Shown here in pieces: positions 1-11,330 of a DNA stretch of 64,000 nucleotides. How positions within the stretch are numbered: position 1 is the first letter of the stretch; the number at the start of each line of letters is the position of its first letter. Under the pieces are notes generated by a model. That model had not been told where the DNA came from, ran no database searches, and saw only the letters and a program-made list of their open reading frames with translations. The position numbers and the translations under genes were made by a program. Source of the stretch: Lentinus brumalis (taxonomy: Eukaryota; Basidiomycota; Agaricomycetes; Polyporales; Polyporaceae); NCBI GenBank assembly GCA_001792895.1, contig MARA01000002.1:930001-994000 (forward strand), given 5' to 3'.

Positions 1-470
1 TCCAAACCGCACGACGGAGCATCACCTCGCACCCTTCTCCCTCGTCTACTTCCCTATCTTCGCCCGAACCGCCAATGTGGGGCGTCATCCTCGGGACGCT
101 CGGACGTCAGGGCAGCTTCAAGCAGCTCCGAGCAATAACGCAACAGCTCGCGCAGGCCTCGACGCCCATCCCGTACATGCCGATCCTCCTCTCCGAGCTC
201 TCCCCCGCGAAGCTCGCGCTGTTCAACCAGCACATCGCGGCGTTCGTGCAGACGTCATGTCCGCGGTTGTCGATCGACTGGGGGTATGCGTTCGAGCGGC
301 CGCTGCTGAGCCCGTACGAGACTGCGGTAGCGGTGGGCAAGGCAGCCGGGTGGATGGCGGGCGGCGAGGGGGATGCGAAGGAGAGGGCGAAGAAGGGCGG
401 GGTGTATCCGATGGATTTCTACTCAGCAGGGAGTCCGTGGGCGGTGGCGAGGGCGAAAGCGGTGTACTAA
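1..470 (+). CDS. DPH1: Diphthamide biosynthesis protein 1 (DPH1), 3' part only
   Basis: The frame is open from base 3 to the stop at 468-470, so this is the last exon of a gene that starts upstream of the window. The translation contains [25 protein letters not shown] and [13 protein letters not shown], which are hallmark C-terminal motifs of the DPH1 subunit. DPH1 works with DPH2 in the first step of diphthamide synthesis, moving a 3-amino-3-carboxypropyl group from SAM to a histidine of elongation factor 2. The cysteine in [13 protein letters not shown] corresponds to one of the conserved iron-sulfur cluster ligands (family knowledge). The stretch before GVILG is Ser/Pro-rich compared with other DPH1 proteins. 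The C-terminal tail is Gly/Ala/Lys-rich. A second diphthamide gene, DPH6, lies at 27101-29729. Confidence 0.9.
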   Translation, partial: QTARRSITSHPSPSSTSLSSPEPPMWGVILGTLGRQGSFKQLRAITQQLAQASTPIPYMPILLSELSPAKLALFNQHIAAFVQTSCPRLSIDWGYAFERPLLSPYETAVAVGKAAGWMAGGEGDAKERAKKGGVYPMDFYSAGSPWAVARAKAVY

Positions 471-1022
471 ATGACTTCTTGGTACACAAAATATGCCGCG
501 CCGACCTGCAGTCCGAGGCCCCCTATCAAATGCAATTCCAGTACAATTGCGGTAGGGTTTGGGTTCCGGTTGTAGGCCGCTGAATGAATCAAACGGATTG
601 ATTAATTTGTCTCCAGACCAGAAGTGACGTTCAAATTACAAGTATGTCTGGGCTGGTTACACTCCAGCCCAGCCGTCACAGAGTACAGAGTACTGAGGCC
701 CGAGGTGGACTTCGAGGAGCCTCGTGATTACTTAATCGAGGGATGCGTCTGCATCCGAGCTGCTTTGCATAAAGCTGAAGAGTTACGACTCCAAAAATCA
801 CAGAACCGTCAGGACTCGCTCTTCGTCATATATCATTGATATTCACAAGCCTCTTCGACACCCTCCGAGTCCCTCTATGGCGGCCGTGACGTCCACTCGA
901 CCCAGCTGTGTAGAAGCGCAAGATAGCGAAGTACGTCGCCTTCGTGCTTACGGAGTACCACATGGCTGAAGGTATACCCAAACAGACGGAACATAGTCGC
1001 GCCCAGCAGGAACGACGGTTCG
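471..1022. other. Intergenic, no gene recognised
   Basis: This is the DPH1 3' flank plus the upstream region of the first NTPase gene. A 71-codon open frame at 624-839 has no recognisable motif and no splice partner, so I do not call it. Confidence 0.5.
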
Positions 1023-2424
1023 ATGAGCCAAGTAAGGTCGCTGGGTTTCTTTATGTTCGCCCACCTACTAATTGCCCACCTTCTAATCGCCCACCTTCTA
1101 CATAATCTCTCGCTCCAGCGTCCTTGAGGCCCAACACTCCTGCAGCTCAGCATTCATACCACCGCCTCCTACAGCGTGATCGACTTCTGGAGAAAGTGAT
1201 CCAAGTCCCCGACTGCACGACGTGGTGGGAATCGCCACTCGAGGATTGTCCGATGTGCGACGTTGATGAGGTGACTACAATGTGAGCATTGTCGTTGCTC
1301 CACGGCACAACTTGAACACACTAATGTCGATGCAGAGAGACCAAATTCCTCTATTCACGTTACGAGTCTGCTACTAAGAACGACTTTTCCTCTGCTCCGG
1401 AGCCTAATCCCGCGCCCATCTTAGTCCGAGAGGAGTATCTCGTCGCCCTTGACGAGATCGATACCTCTTTCCGGCAGCGCGGACAGCTGTACCAGCAGTA
1501 CGAGCAGAACTTTAGTGGTGGCTTGCTGATCATGGGGTGGGATGGAATAGGTGAGTTTTAGACCATTCACATGACGATTTCTCATGTTACAACAGGGAAG
1601 TCCACCTTCATACGATATGCCATGACTGAGATAGTCTCTCGAGGCGACTCCGTGCTTTTCTACGACGGAAAGATACTTCATGCGTTCTGCAAGGGCAACT
1701 ACGTCTCATCGACGCCTCCAGAGTATGTCTCACTGTCCATCCAGCATCCAGAATTATGTTACTGCATACTCCTATGCGATCTTGCCCCCGGAGAATCGCT
1801 TCCTGTGGAGTTTCTCAGCGGATACAACTACATTGTAACCACACCTACTCCCTACGACAGGGAGATCCTCGAGCAACGCAGGCACGCCAAGGTCTTCTAC
1901 CTCAAGCCGTGGACATGGCCTGAGTTCTACGCAGTAGTGTGAGTACAACTTGTTCGTATGTTGCGGCTTCCTGTCCAACTGAGTCGTTCAGGATGGGGTA
2001 CGAAGGCTGCACACCTCGCATCGCCTGGGATGCCTACACTCGGGCAGGCCCTACCACCCACTCGGCGGCGGTATTGTCGGCATCGATACGGCCAATGGAC
2101 CGACCGTCTGCGTTCGAAGAAGCGGTCAAGACCGCCATCGACGGGATGGTATCACACCGCTATGGATTCACACATGCACTTCTCTCCCAATTCTCTCAGT
2201 TGTTCCACCGCCCCTCTGTCGTCTTCATGCCGGTTCCCCTCACAGACATGCTCCGCCGTACCGCAACCCTTCTTCCGCCGTCTCCCATGATCAGCTCTAT
2301 GTTGTTGGACGCTCTCCAATTCCGAGAGGATGTCGATCCCAAGGATCTGTTTTGCCTGGTTGAAACAACGCAGCTGGGCCTCTTATTACAACAGCGGCGT
2401 AACAGAGCACGCTCGGGATCGTAG
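1023..2424 (+). CDS. P-loop NTPase, Crinkler/RHS-like (copy 1)
   Basis: Model: join(1023..1031, 1151..1281, 1336..1550, 1596..1938, 1992..2424), 376 aa. Exons 2-5 are well supported by side-by-side comparison with the inverted copy at 2790-4180. The first mini-exon (M-S-Q) is weak. Visible features are a TTWWESPLED block, the segment ILVREEY, a Walker A loop GWDGIGKST and a hydrophobic-acidic strand CILLCDLAPGE that may be Walker B. They continue with a PWTWPEFYAV block and a helical C-terminal region. This order resembles the NTPase part of basidiomycete Crinkler/RHS-type proteins (family knowledge), but the C-terminal nuclease-type domain usual there is absent. The second intron falls inside the Walker A motif, between GIG and KS. 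Function is unknown. Alternatives are a STAND-like or transposon-derived ATPase. Confidence 0.6.
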
Positions 2425-2789
2425 GCTCCGTTCGCGCAGACAGCAGGACTATAGCCGCGCATGCGGAGGCTGGGCGACATACTTACCCGTCCAGAAGCCG
2501 ACTCATTTCCGCCGCGAGCTGCTTTGGCATCTGTACTCTACAGGAAGCTGTGGGTCACGCCCGGACCGTCGTTAGTACATGGCCGCCGGGATATCTAAGA
2601 ACATGATTAGCTTATGTGGTCCTCCGACGATGGTGACGGAAACGACAGCATCGCGACTGATACTTCATCAACATACAAGCGGAACCGAATATTCATAGCC
2701 GCTATAAGTACTGCAGGTCGACATTCTGTCAATATGTAGCCAGCTACTCCATTGACATACGTATGTACTTTCCGAGTCGCGCCAATGTC
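2425..2789. other. Intergenic between convergent NTPase genes
   Basis: AT-richer spacer between the two stop codons. No gene, tRNA or long inverted repeat is seen. The two flanking genes are related at protein level only, so this spacer is not the loop of a recent palindrome. Confidence 0.5.
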
Positions 2790-4180
2790 TCAATGATTGG
2801 ACATGTGACGTTGCACCAAGTGGCAAAAGTCCGTCAATGCGGGTATGCTAACCAACTTATTTGGGTCAAAGTCCCCTCGTCTCAGAAGAGCGTCCGACAA
2901 CATAGAGCTGACCATGGCAGACGGCGGAATAAGGTTTGCGTAGAAGCGATATTGTCCAGAACGGTGTACCGGCATGAGGAGGGAAGAGCCGCACTCCAGC
3001 AGCTGAGGCAGGGCGGAGAATAGTGAGTACATCGATCCATAGGAGCCAGACAGCAACTCGTCGATAGCGCTGTTGATCTCAGCCTTGAATGCGATATCGT
3101 CGAACGGCGCTGTCGGCGCCGCATTGAAGTTGAACGTCGGGCCATATGTCATGTAGGCAACCCAGGCGTCGTGGGGTGTCCAGCCTTTGCTCGTCCTGTA
3201 CGAATCAGTCGAGAAACTGTGATATATTAATATGCACTCACGCTACCGCATAGTATTCTGGCCACATCCAAGGTTGCAGATAGAAAGTCTGAGCGCCCCG
3301 ACGTTGCTTGAAGTATGTCATGTCATCGCCAAACTTCAGGGTGGCGACTATGAAGTTGTACCCAAGGCGAAACTCGACCGGTACAGACTCGCCGTAGGCA
3401 AGATCGCACAGCAGGATACAACGGGCGAGCCGCAGATCTTGACTAGCCAGCTGAGAGTATTCCGCAGGAGTTGATGAGGTATAGGTGCGGTCGCGGAATA
3501 CGTGGAGAGCTTTCCCGTCATAAAAGAGCACAGGATGTCCTTCGGAGACTAGCCGTACCATGGCATAGCGTAGGAAGGTCGACTTGCCTGATATTCGTCA
3601 GGTATTGCCGATGTCAGTAGAGAAATTCAGGCGTACCAGTGCCCTTCCACCCCCTGATCAAAAGACCGCCACAATTCGCATCATGATCCACAAACCTCGA
3701 GTTCTCACGGCGCCTGTGATAGTCACGAGTCATCTCCTCGAAGGCGATATTGTACTCCTGCCGAACGAGAATCTGCATGTGAACGCCACCAGGGGCAGAA
3801 GACAGACCATCTTCGGTGTCAGGTTCGACAAAGAAAAAAGAGGAGAACTCGGTGACTCTTCGTTTGAATGAAGGTAAGTATGTGTGCATGCCATTCGACG
3901 TGGTGGTGACTCACATCTCGCTGCCATCGCACTCCATGAGATCGTCCTCGAGCGGTGCAGTCCACCACGTCTTGCGTTGAGGAACAGAGATGCAAGAGCT
4001 GACCACACCAGGATGCGCGCGTTCTGCGAGTTGCTGGTACGGATGCGTAACCGGGGCATAGGCTGGGAGTTTTGAGAATAAGCATGTCACGATCGGACGA
4101 ACCGTACTAGTCTTACATGCGACTCGGAGTAGCTCATCGACGTGTCCCTTCTGAGACATGGAGGCTTCATTGTGATCCAT
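2790..4180 (-). CDS. P-loop NTPase, Crinkler/RHS-like (copy 2)
   Basis: Model: complement(join(2790..3195, 3242..3587, 3637..3857, 3915..4180)), 412 aa, all phases consistent. It is a diverged paralogue of the gene at 1023-2424 in tail-to-tail orientation. Shared blocks are KTWWTAPLEDD, ILVRQEY, Walker A GWKGTGKST, LFYDGKALHVFRD, CILLCDLAYGES, PWMWPEYYAV and a C-terminal helix set around MVSSMLSDALL. All three introns sit at the same positions and phases as in copy 1, including the one inside Walker A. Like copy 1 it ends soon after the NTPase region and has no nuclease module. Both Walker A loops are intact, so ATP binding is plausible. The biological role is unknown. The start at 4180 is the first ATG in frame and is not verified. 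Confidence 0.65.
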
Positions 4181-4608
4181 CTGGGGGAAATTGTCGTTAG
4201 AGTCAGGTATGTATCAATGGTAGGGCACCGTACTTTCTCGTCTTGGGCTGCAGGGCGCATCGTAATTGGGGGTGAAGGCTCGGTGTGCGTATGATTTCTT
4301 GGCTAACCACATTTGTAGATGTACTTATCACAAAGAGACCGAAACCGGCGGATGCAAATGCGTGCCACATCCGACGATCCGTCGGACCAATTTGGTTCAG
4401 GACCAATCCATCTCGCCGTGAGCATATCATCCGAGTCAGTATGTCCTTTATTTCAGGCGTAGTCCACGGAAGGACGATGTCGAAGATGAAAGCAAAAGCA
4501 GACGTACATTACATGAGAGCAGAAAGAAAACGCAGCTGAGATACCAATCGGATGCACATGGAGGGAGATGACATGACTCGCGACGTCCTGCATGTCAGGT
4601 TATGGCTC
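4181..4608. other. Intergenic, nothing recognised
   Basis: Short spacer between the upstream end of NTPase copy 2 and the stop of family member A. Open frames here are unsupported by motif or splicing. Confidence 0.5.
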
Positions 4609-6705
4609 CTATTCCGAGTCGGACAGCAGGGAAATGCATTCCGGCGTGTGATGCTCCTGCTTGATACGCTTAGCAACCGGAGACCCGCTGCGCACTGCCA
4701 ATCTCGAGTCGGTATCGCGCTTTTGGATGACACTGCTCGTCGCCTGCTCTGCGTTGACGGCGTTCGTGCGTCCACATGCCGAAGACGAAGGCGCTTTGGG
4801 CAGAGGAGATGCTGCAGGCGCGGGCTGAGGTGCATCGTGCCGCTCCGCTACCTGTTCCTTACGCAGTCTCTGTACGACCCGCTTGATCTCTGTCAGAACA
4901 GGTGGAATCAGTCAGCACATACTGTACGTTGATGTTATACGAGTGCATTGACCACGAACCAGCTTCGCGGCCGGTCGCGACGAGCATCCATGCTCCAAAC
5001 GATCGCTTCGTATTCTACGCTCTCGCAGTGTATGAGTTCTCGTAGGGCTCGCCGTAGAAAAAGACATGCCATGCCTTGGAGGTGAAGTCTTCCCAGCGCG
5101 CCTTCTGGGTCTTGAGCTCGTCCCATTCGTCCGATCTTTCCAACATGTACCTTGCCATATCGTGTATGTCCTCCTTGGTGACCTTCCGCGGCGCCAGCAA
5201 TTGCTTCCGCTTCCTCTTCTGGGGCGGTACCTCGGCGTCGATAAGCGCATTTCCGTCGTCCTCGCTTTCTTCCATATCTTCGCCCTCGTCTTCCTCCTCC
5301 GAAGTCGCGGCGAGAACCGCGGACCGACTTGCGTTGACATACGCCGGCTTAGGGACTGTAGAGCGCTGTCTGGCATCCGCAAGAATACGCTCGGGTAGCT
5401 GCGGGAAGATCTCCCAGTGTCTCTTCCACGCACTGGGAGACCGATGGGGTGCCTGGCGGGACCAGATTCGTCAGTCACCGACACCTGAGCTTTGTCAACA
5501 CGACATACCGCTATGTAGAGATCCTGGCATAGTTCCGAGCAGTCCGGCACGGGACCCTTCCGATCTAGTCGCCACCGTAAGAATTGTATGAAAAAGATTT
5601 TCTCTTCGTTCGTGAACTTCCCGAACTTGCCGGACTGGGCCATGGCGGGTTTCTGAGGCGGTTCGGGCTTGACATGCCGAGAGAGAAACGGGACCTGCAC
5701 GCCCGCGTGCTCAGAGGGGAGCTCGCTTTTCCTCCTGCCCGCGGTCGGCGCCGGAGGCCCGCGAGGAGGAGCAGCCTTGGCTGGACGGGCGCTGACGGGT
5801 AGACTCTTGGGTGAGGGTGACCGCGACGAATCATCGGGGGTCCTTGGTCTGGTACGGGATGCGTGACTAGCTTTGCCATTGGCAAAGGTCGAATGGGACG
5901 GCTTCGAACTGCATATGTTCGTCAATAATCGAACGGTAGAGCACCTATGAGCCCACTTACCGGAAACTCTCATGTGCGTGACCCTGCGCGGAGGACGAGG
6001 AGTGTCCGCGCTGCGAAACAGAAGGGAGTGGAGCCTCGACACGTCGCTCGTAGATCATGGGATAGAAGCGCTCGAGGTGGTCGACAAGATAGGTCTTCCA
6101 TTCTGCACCAAGACGAATACGCCTCAGTACGCGTCAGCCAAAAGTATAAGTGGACAGCAGCTTACCCATCTCCGTATGACCGTTCACCTGAGCACGATTT
6201 CAGCCTCCGAACTCGATTCCACTGCCAAGGCGTCGCGCACCTTGTGAAGCTTTTGCAGCGCCTGGTGAGGCTTGAGGCCGCCCGCCCGTCCTTTCTTCAG
6301 CGCATCGACAAGAGTCTGCTCGTCACTGGGGTGCGACCCGACAGGGGGCCCGGGGGGGGCATGTCCCTGCTGCATCCCCGCTGTCACCGCGGCCCGCAAG
6401 TCGTCCATGGACATCTGTGGTGCAGCCATCTGCGGAGGCTGGCCGTGCACAACTTGCTGTCGAGGCATCGCGGGCCATTGCTCTTGAGCCCCTGCCAGTG
6501 CCATACCGGGCTGCATTGGCTGCCACGCCTGCCAATTGCCGAAGACAGGCCCGACCCCAGGTGGCAGCTGCATCTGCGGGTGGTACGCCTGCATGGGTGC
6601 GCCGACTGGAGCAGCCTGCTGAGCCTGTCCTTGCAGCGGTACCTGTGACTGCAAGAGGTTCATGAGCGCGCCCATGAGGTGAGGGGGGACGGGGACTTGG
6701 TTCAT
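4609..6705 (-). CDS. Q-rich Rap1-Myb/SANT-like family protein, member A
   Basis: Model: complement(join(4609..4889, 4960..5014, 5066..5452, 5509..5908, 5961..6102, 6166..6187, 6241..6705)), 583 aa, uninterrupted. The start is set by alignment with sister copy G (MNQVPVPPHLMG against MNPVPVPPHLMG). In order: a Q/P/M-rich N-terminus (about 1-115); the helical motif DEQTLVDALKKGRAGGL (about 130); a WKTYLVDHLERFY segment; an S/P/R linker; a Myb-like domain beginning KFTNEEKIFFIQFLRWRL and ending APHRSPSAWKRHW; an acidic stretch; a second W-rich module beginning VTKEDIHDMARYM; and a basic tail. The tail holds IKQE followed by ECISLLSDSE at the stop. The Myb-like domain recalls the Rap1 Myb family (FT-x-ED opening, H-x-x-x-x-W-x-x-H/R-W near the end); this assignment is inference. 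A nuclear, DNA-associated role is likely but unproven. Confidence 0.75.
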
Positions 6706-8196
6706 GGCCGCCGCGACTGCTGGGAGCAAGGAACAAGGAGTTAGGAGCTCTTGTTCAAAATGCAACGCTCCGCGCGGGTTAGAGGCAGATAGAGGACGTA
6801 GCCGAGTTCTAGCGTGCAGTCATTACGTACAGAACCCGGCAGCGGAAATGAGTCGATGCCTTCGCGACCTACTTATACATATACGCGTCGTCGACGACGA
6901 CGCGTCGCGCGATCCCGTTTGAAAGCTGGCCACATCCAAGGTGCAGGCGGGGTCTTGACAATTCTTGCGTCTACGAGAAGGAAGTGCAAGAAAAAAGACG
7001 CAGCGGATACAATGAAGAGCTTCCTGCGCTCTACGTAGAAGGAACGACTGTCTTCCGCAAGTCTTCCTATTACTGAACCAGAGGCTGGCTTGCGAGCCTG
7101 TCCTACGCATACACTCTGGAATTGATCAAGTCTTCAACGCATCCTCCAAAAAACACACACACTCGTCGAAGTTCACTCACAGCATAACGGTCTCCAATTG
7201 ATGACATATACAAGCAAGCAGGTCGACCTGCGAATGTCGGAGACACGAGCGAGTCGGTGTCACATAAGCTACCTACGGGACGAAGCATGCTAACGAAGGG
7301 AGGGGACGCGGGAAAGAGGGAAGAGAGCAAGGGGGCTTCGTCGTGTGCGGCAAACGGGGACAACGTGCGTGAATACAGTACACGTACACGAAGGGGAGGA
7401 GGAGGCAGTGGCCTCCAGCGAAGGATGGGGGCAAACAACGAGAACAGGTGGGGGGAATATGCGTTGGATGAATGTGTAGGGTTTTCTGGGTTTTCCGTAT
7501 GTTTTTGTGCGTTTGTGAGTGGGGACCAGACAATGCAGCAGAACAACGTGGATGGTGGGAACCAGAAAAAAAAGGGACGAGAGGGTGGAGAGCGACGTGA
7601 AACTACATTAGGGGTAGCGAAGCGTGAATGTACGGGTAGGTGTTCTGTACACGAGGAGACCGGACGGTGGAGCGGGCGTTATCAAACAGCGAGGGAAGCA
7701 GAAACGTCCAACGTGCGAGAATGATGATATACGACGGCGCATTTGGGTCATGAACAGTGGTGACAGGCGCTGCCCGGCGCGAAGCAGGCAGGAGGGGCGC
7801 ATAGCGTCCGCTGGACCCGTTCGTGTGCCGATAGTGGCGAGAATATATACGAAGTGCATGATGACGATGTCGAGAAGCAGTGAGAGAGTCGAATGGGACA
7901 GTCCTTGGAGACAGGATGGATATGTCATGCATGGTGGACAGCCCGGATAGAAACGATGTGATGTGAGAGACGTCGAGAGCCGTGACCGGATATGCGGGGA
8001 ACTGGCGCGCAATAGAGAGCGGCGTACGAGCGACCCTGCGCTTGCGCAGAGCAGCTCGGAGTGAGGGAGGTGATACGCCAGGAGGCCGGCAGAGGAGGCA
8101 GCTTATTATAATGAATGCGTCGAAGGTACCGGGAACGGGAATCGGGGTGCAACTATCTAAATCTCCGTTGCGATTCTAGGCGCGTGTTGTACAACC
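6706..8196. other. 1.5 kb intergenic, no gene recognised
   Basis: This holds the promoter side of member A and the 3' flank of the cyclin gene. The middle part (about 7250-7720) is purine-skewed, with open frames on both strands that show no motif or codon structure I can support. A perfect inverted repeat with two ACGCGT cores lies at 6883-6905. Confidence 0.5.
6883..6905. promoter_or_regulatory. 11-bp inverted repeat with paired ACGCGT boxes upstream of member A
   Basis: ACGCGTCGTCG at 6883-6893 is repeated as its exact reverse complement at 6895-6905 with a one-base spacer, 178-200 bp upstream of the member A start codon. ACGCGT is the core of the MluI cell-cycle box bound by MBF in yeasts. 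Its use here is inference. Confidence 0.4.
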
Positions 8197-10687
8197 TCAC
8201 GCCTTCAGCGAGGGTCGGTGAAGCCCGTAAGGGCGGTCGTAGGAGGTCGGGAACCCGATGCGGTCGTAACCAACCCAGTGCGACGGGACGGGAGGCGGCG
8301 GAGCATAGTGAGCATCACGTGCATCGCTGTACGGATGCTCGTACTGCGACTGCGAGTACGCGCGCGCGCGTCCAGGGATCTGCTCGGCGATAGCCTGGTT
8401 GTACGAGAGGGAGTGCGACCGCGAGTGCCCATGGTGGCCACCGGGCAGGGCATACCCGTACTCGAAACCAGGCACGGGAGCTTGATACACGGGAGGCGGG
8501 GCGAACACGGCGGGACGGTGAATAGCCTCCTGCCTGGGCATATAGCCACCCACCGGCCAAGAAATGCGATGCATGTCCATGCTCGCGGGCTGATACGGCG
8601 GCGGGGGCGGGGGAGCCATCGGCAGGTGTGAGACGGGCTGAGGCGCAACATACTGGCCATGGCCACGGGCATGGTCACGAATGATGGGCTCGTCAGCAGC
8701 AGGGCTCCACTTGGCAGGAGGCGGGAGAGCGTGTTCAGGCGCCTTCGCGTACGGCTCCGCACTGAGGTTGTAGACGCGCGAGCTGACGCGCCTCCGGGGC
8801 AGGTACTCCTCCCTCAGCGGACCATCTTCATCCAAGTCGATCTCCAGTACGTCATCCACGGAGGTCTCAACCTTCTCTTTCTTCTGCTCCTCGAGTCCAA
8901 CGAAGACAGCCTGAGGCGGCACGGTACAGCCTTGGGCATCGTGACCTTCACAGCCGCACTCGACGGGCCGAGCATTGACAAGCATCTCGATCGCCTGGCG
9001 CACGATGACATGCGGACTGGTCGAAGGGCGGGAGATTGGCTGTGGGAACACCGGTGACGACAGGGCCTGGTGGTACGCCATGAGGTCGGCTAGCCACCCT
9101 GCCCATTGCTGCGGGCTGACGTTCAGGTCGTACTGGAAGACGTCGAGAGCAAGAGACTCCAGCCGGTTCAAAGAGTGAATGGGAACGTTGGAAATGGTGT
9201 GCCTGCACGAGATATGAGTTCAGCAGCTCGATGAATTGACCAATAAAAACGTACCAAGTCTTGTTGGAAAAGGTATGATCGTCCAACCACTTGTTCGCAA
9301 ACATGCAACCAAGCAGAATGAGACGGAAAGGGGCATAGGCCTCGATCATCTCCCTGTCGCCGCCACGGTGCGGGTCTCCCAGCAGCTCGGCGCGGAAGCG
9401 CATTTCCTTCGCGTGTTCGGGCCCGAGGCTGACAGGGTTGAAGAACACCGGCAAGCGCACGATATACCAGAGCGCGAGGAAAACCGCCGACGGCTGCAAA
9501 AGCGTGGAAAGCAGCATAGAGTGAGTCGACGCCACCAGGTGGCTAGGAGGCGAGCTAGGGTAATGCTTGAGGAATGCCCTGCAAACATATGTCAGCGAAC
9601 TAGAGAGAAGCAGACCGTTGCGATATACTCACGAGGGTTGTGCATACTCAGGCGAGAGGCACTTGCCTGTGGTGCACACCTTCCAGACAAAGTTGACCAT
9701 CCACTCGGACAACGGAGCCGCCAGCTTCTTGTATGCGGCCGTTGCAACGGGCGCCACAACGGAGTCGACGACCGGCGCTTGCTGAACGGGCTGCTCGGCC
9801 TGGTAGGTCTGGCATTGGTAGCACGAAGCGTGGTATCCGTCGTGGACGGCGTACACAGGCGGTACTTGGGTAACTTCGGCATCCCGGCTGCGCTGCAACG
9901 CGGGGCCAAGCTGCGCCTCAGCAAAGGCATTGTCGACGTACTCAGCAAAGGGAGTCGCTGGTCCAATGGGGCTGGAAGCAGGCTCAGCGCCACCGGCGGG
10001 CTCAGGAGAGAGATCTTCGGGAACTTGAGGAGAGTATTCCTCGAAGACAGGACTGAATGCACCCTTCTCATAGGCGGCGTAAGCTCGAGTGGCGCCTGGC
10101 GCGGAGTAGGACCGAGCGAGGGTGGGGGCGGAATAGTCCATGGCGACGTCGGAGTCGGTGGGACTGTCCTCGGCCATGCGTTCGTAATACTTCTGGTCGG
10201 TGGGAGAGAAGTCCGCCACATAGGTGCCGTCCTCACTCTGCCAGTCGCGCATCGCAGCGGGGTAGGCACACATGTCCTCCTCATCCAGGTCCTCCTGGGG
10301 CAGATACATGTCGCCGTAGGTCTGGGGGACGTCGTGGGTATCACGGACGGGCGGAGTGCAAGCTTGCGCAAGCTGTCCTTTAATAACCGGAGCGTCTTCC
10401 GCGGCGGTCAACCCTTCGTCAAAACCCTGGTAGGCGCGCTCGAGGGAGCAGCCGGACTCGTCCTCCCAGATGCGGCGAGGCTTGTTCCTCCTCCAAGAAG
10501 GAAGCGAGCTGATCCACTCCTCCCTCGTCGCAAAGGATGGCGGAGGCCCCTGAGGCGGGAGAGGCAAGGAGTGGGTCAGGTGCTGGAACAGAGAAGATTT
10601 GCTATCAGGCTGGGAGGGATGATTGATCTTGATTACGGGGTGGGCGGGCTGCTTTGAGTAAACGGGAACGGGAACGGGCATCGGCAA
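8197..10687 (-). CDS. PCL/Pho80-type cyclin-domain protein
   Basis: Model: complement(join(8197..9202, 9255..9578, 9633..10687)), 794 aa. The cyclin box spans the end of exon 1, all of exon 2 and the start of exon 3. It includes LLQPSAVFLALWYIVRLPVF, FRLILLGCMFANKWLDDHTF and SNKTWHTISNVPIHSLNRLE, the pattern of fungal Pcl1/2-like and Pho80-like cyclins that activate Pho85-type CDKs. The long N-terminal region is acidic and Pro-rich, and the C-terminal third is low-complexity with P, Y, H and S. Both are probably disordered. The cyclin is divergent from FAR11 over a 643 bp shared upstream region. Phosphate, cell-cycle or polarity roles are all possible for this family and cannot be separated here. 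Confidence 0.75.
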
Positions 10688-11330
10688 GAGAGGGAGGTCG
10701 AAGAGTCACAGACAGCTGCTCAACCGGGGGTAGAGCAGATGCTATGACGGGGGGGCCGGGGGAGCTGCGGCGTGGACTGAAGGGGCTTGAGGCCGGTCGT
10801 AAAGTAAGTCGTAAGAGGAGGCGGAGGAAGATGGATACCGAGACGAGAACTGTGGATGGGGCGAGTGGCAAACGCGCAGCGAAGGCGTGCCTTTTTTGAA
10901 GCTCGGGGGAGAGAGGAGAACTGGCGGAGGCCGTAGCTCCCTGGGAGACCCGACCGGTGGATGTCGCTGGCGGGACTAGAACACCCTCTCCTGAGTCGAC
11001 GCCGTCGCAGTCGTCAGTCGCGAGAGAGAAGGAGGAACTGGAGACGAGGGACCGACGAGGAGAGAGGGTCGATCCGGGGGGCCAATGTCGTCGTGGCTTG
11101 AGCACAACCCACAAAACAACCGCCGCCTCTTTCTGCGCCCCCTCCGCTTATGTAAGCAGCTCCTTCCCTCCTGCGCCTGGCCGCTGACTCGTGTCCTTGC
11201 TGCCGCCCCGTCTAACCACTGCGGCCAGCGTGCTGCGTTCCCCTGCTCGGACCTCGCGCGCGTCCGCTATCCGCCGCCCACGACGCGACCCGCGATCACG
11301 CCCCCTGCTCCCCCAGCCACCACGCCCATC
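10688..11330. promoter_or_regulatory. Divergent upstream region, cyclin / FAR11
   Basis: 643 bp between the two start codons. It is pyrimidine-rich toward FAR11, as is common in basidiomycete 5' leaders. No TATA box is evident. Confidence 0.4.

Noticed and set aside
624..839. 71-codon open frame after DPH1
   Set aside because: No motif, no partner exon and no similarity visible to neighbours.
7155..7735. Purine-rich open frames downstream of the cyclin gene
   Set aside because: Composition-driven, Arg/Gly/Glu-rich or mirrored Pro/Ser-rich translations on the other strand. No coding signature.
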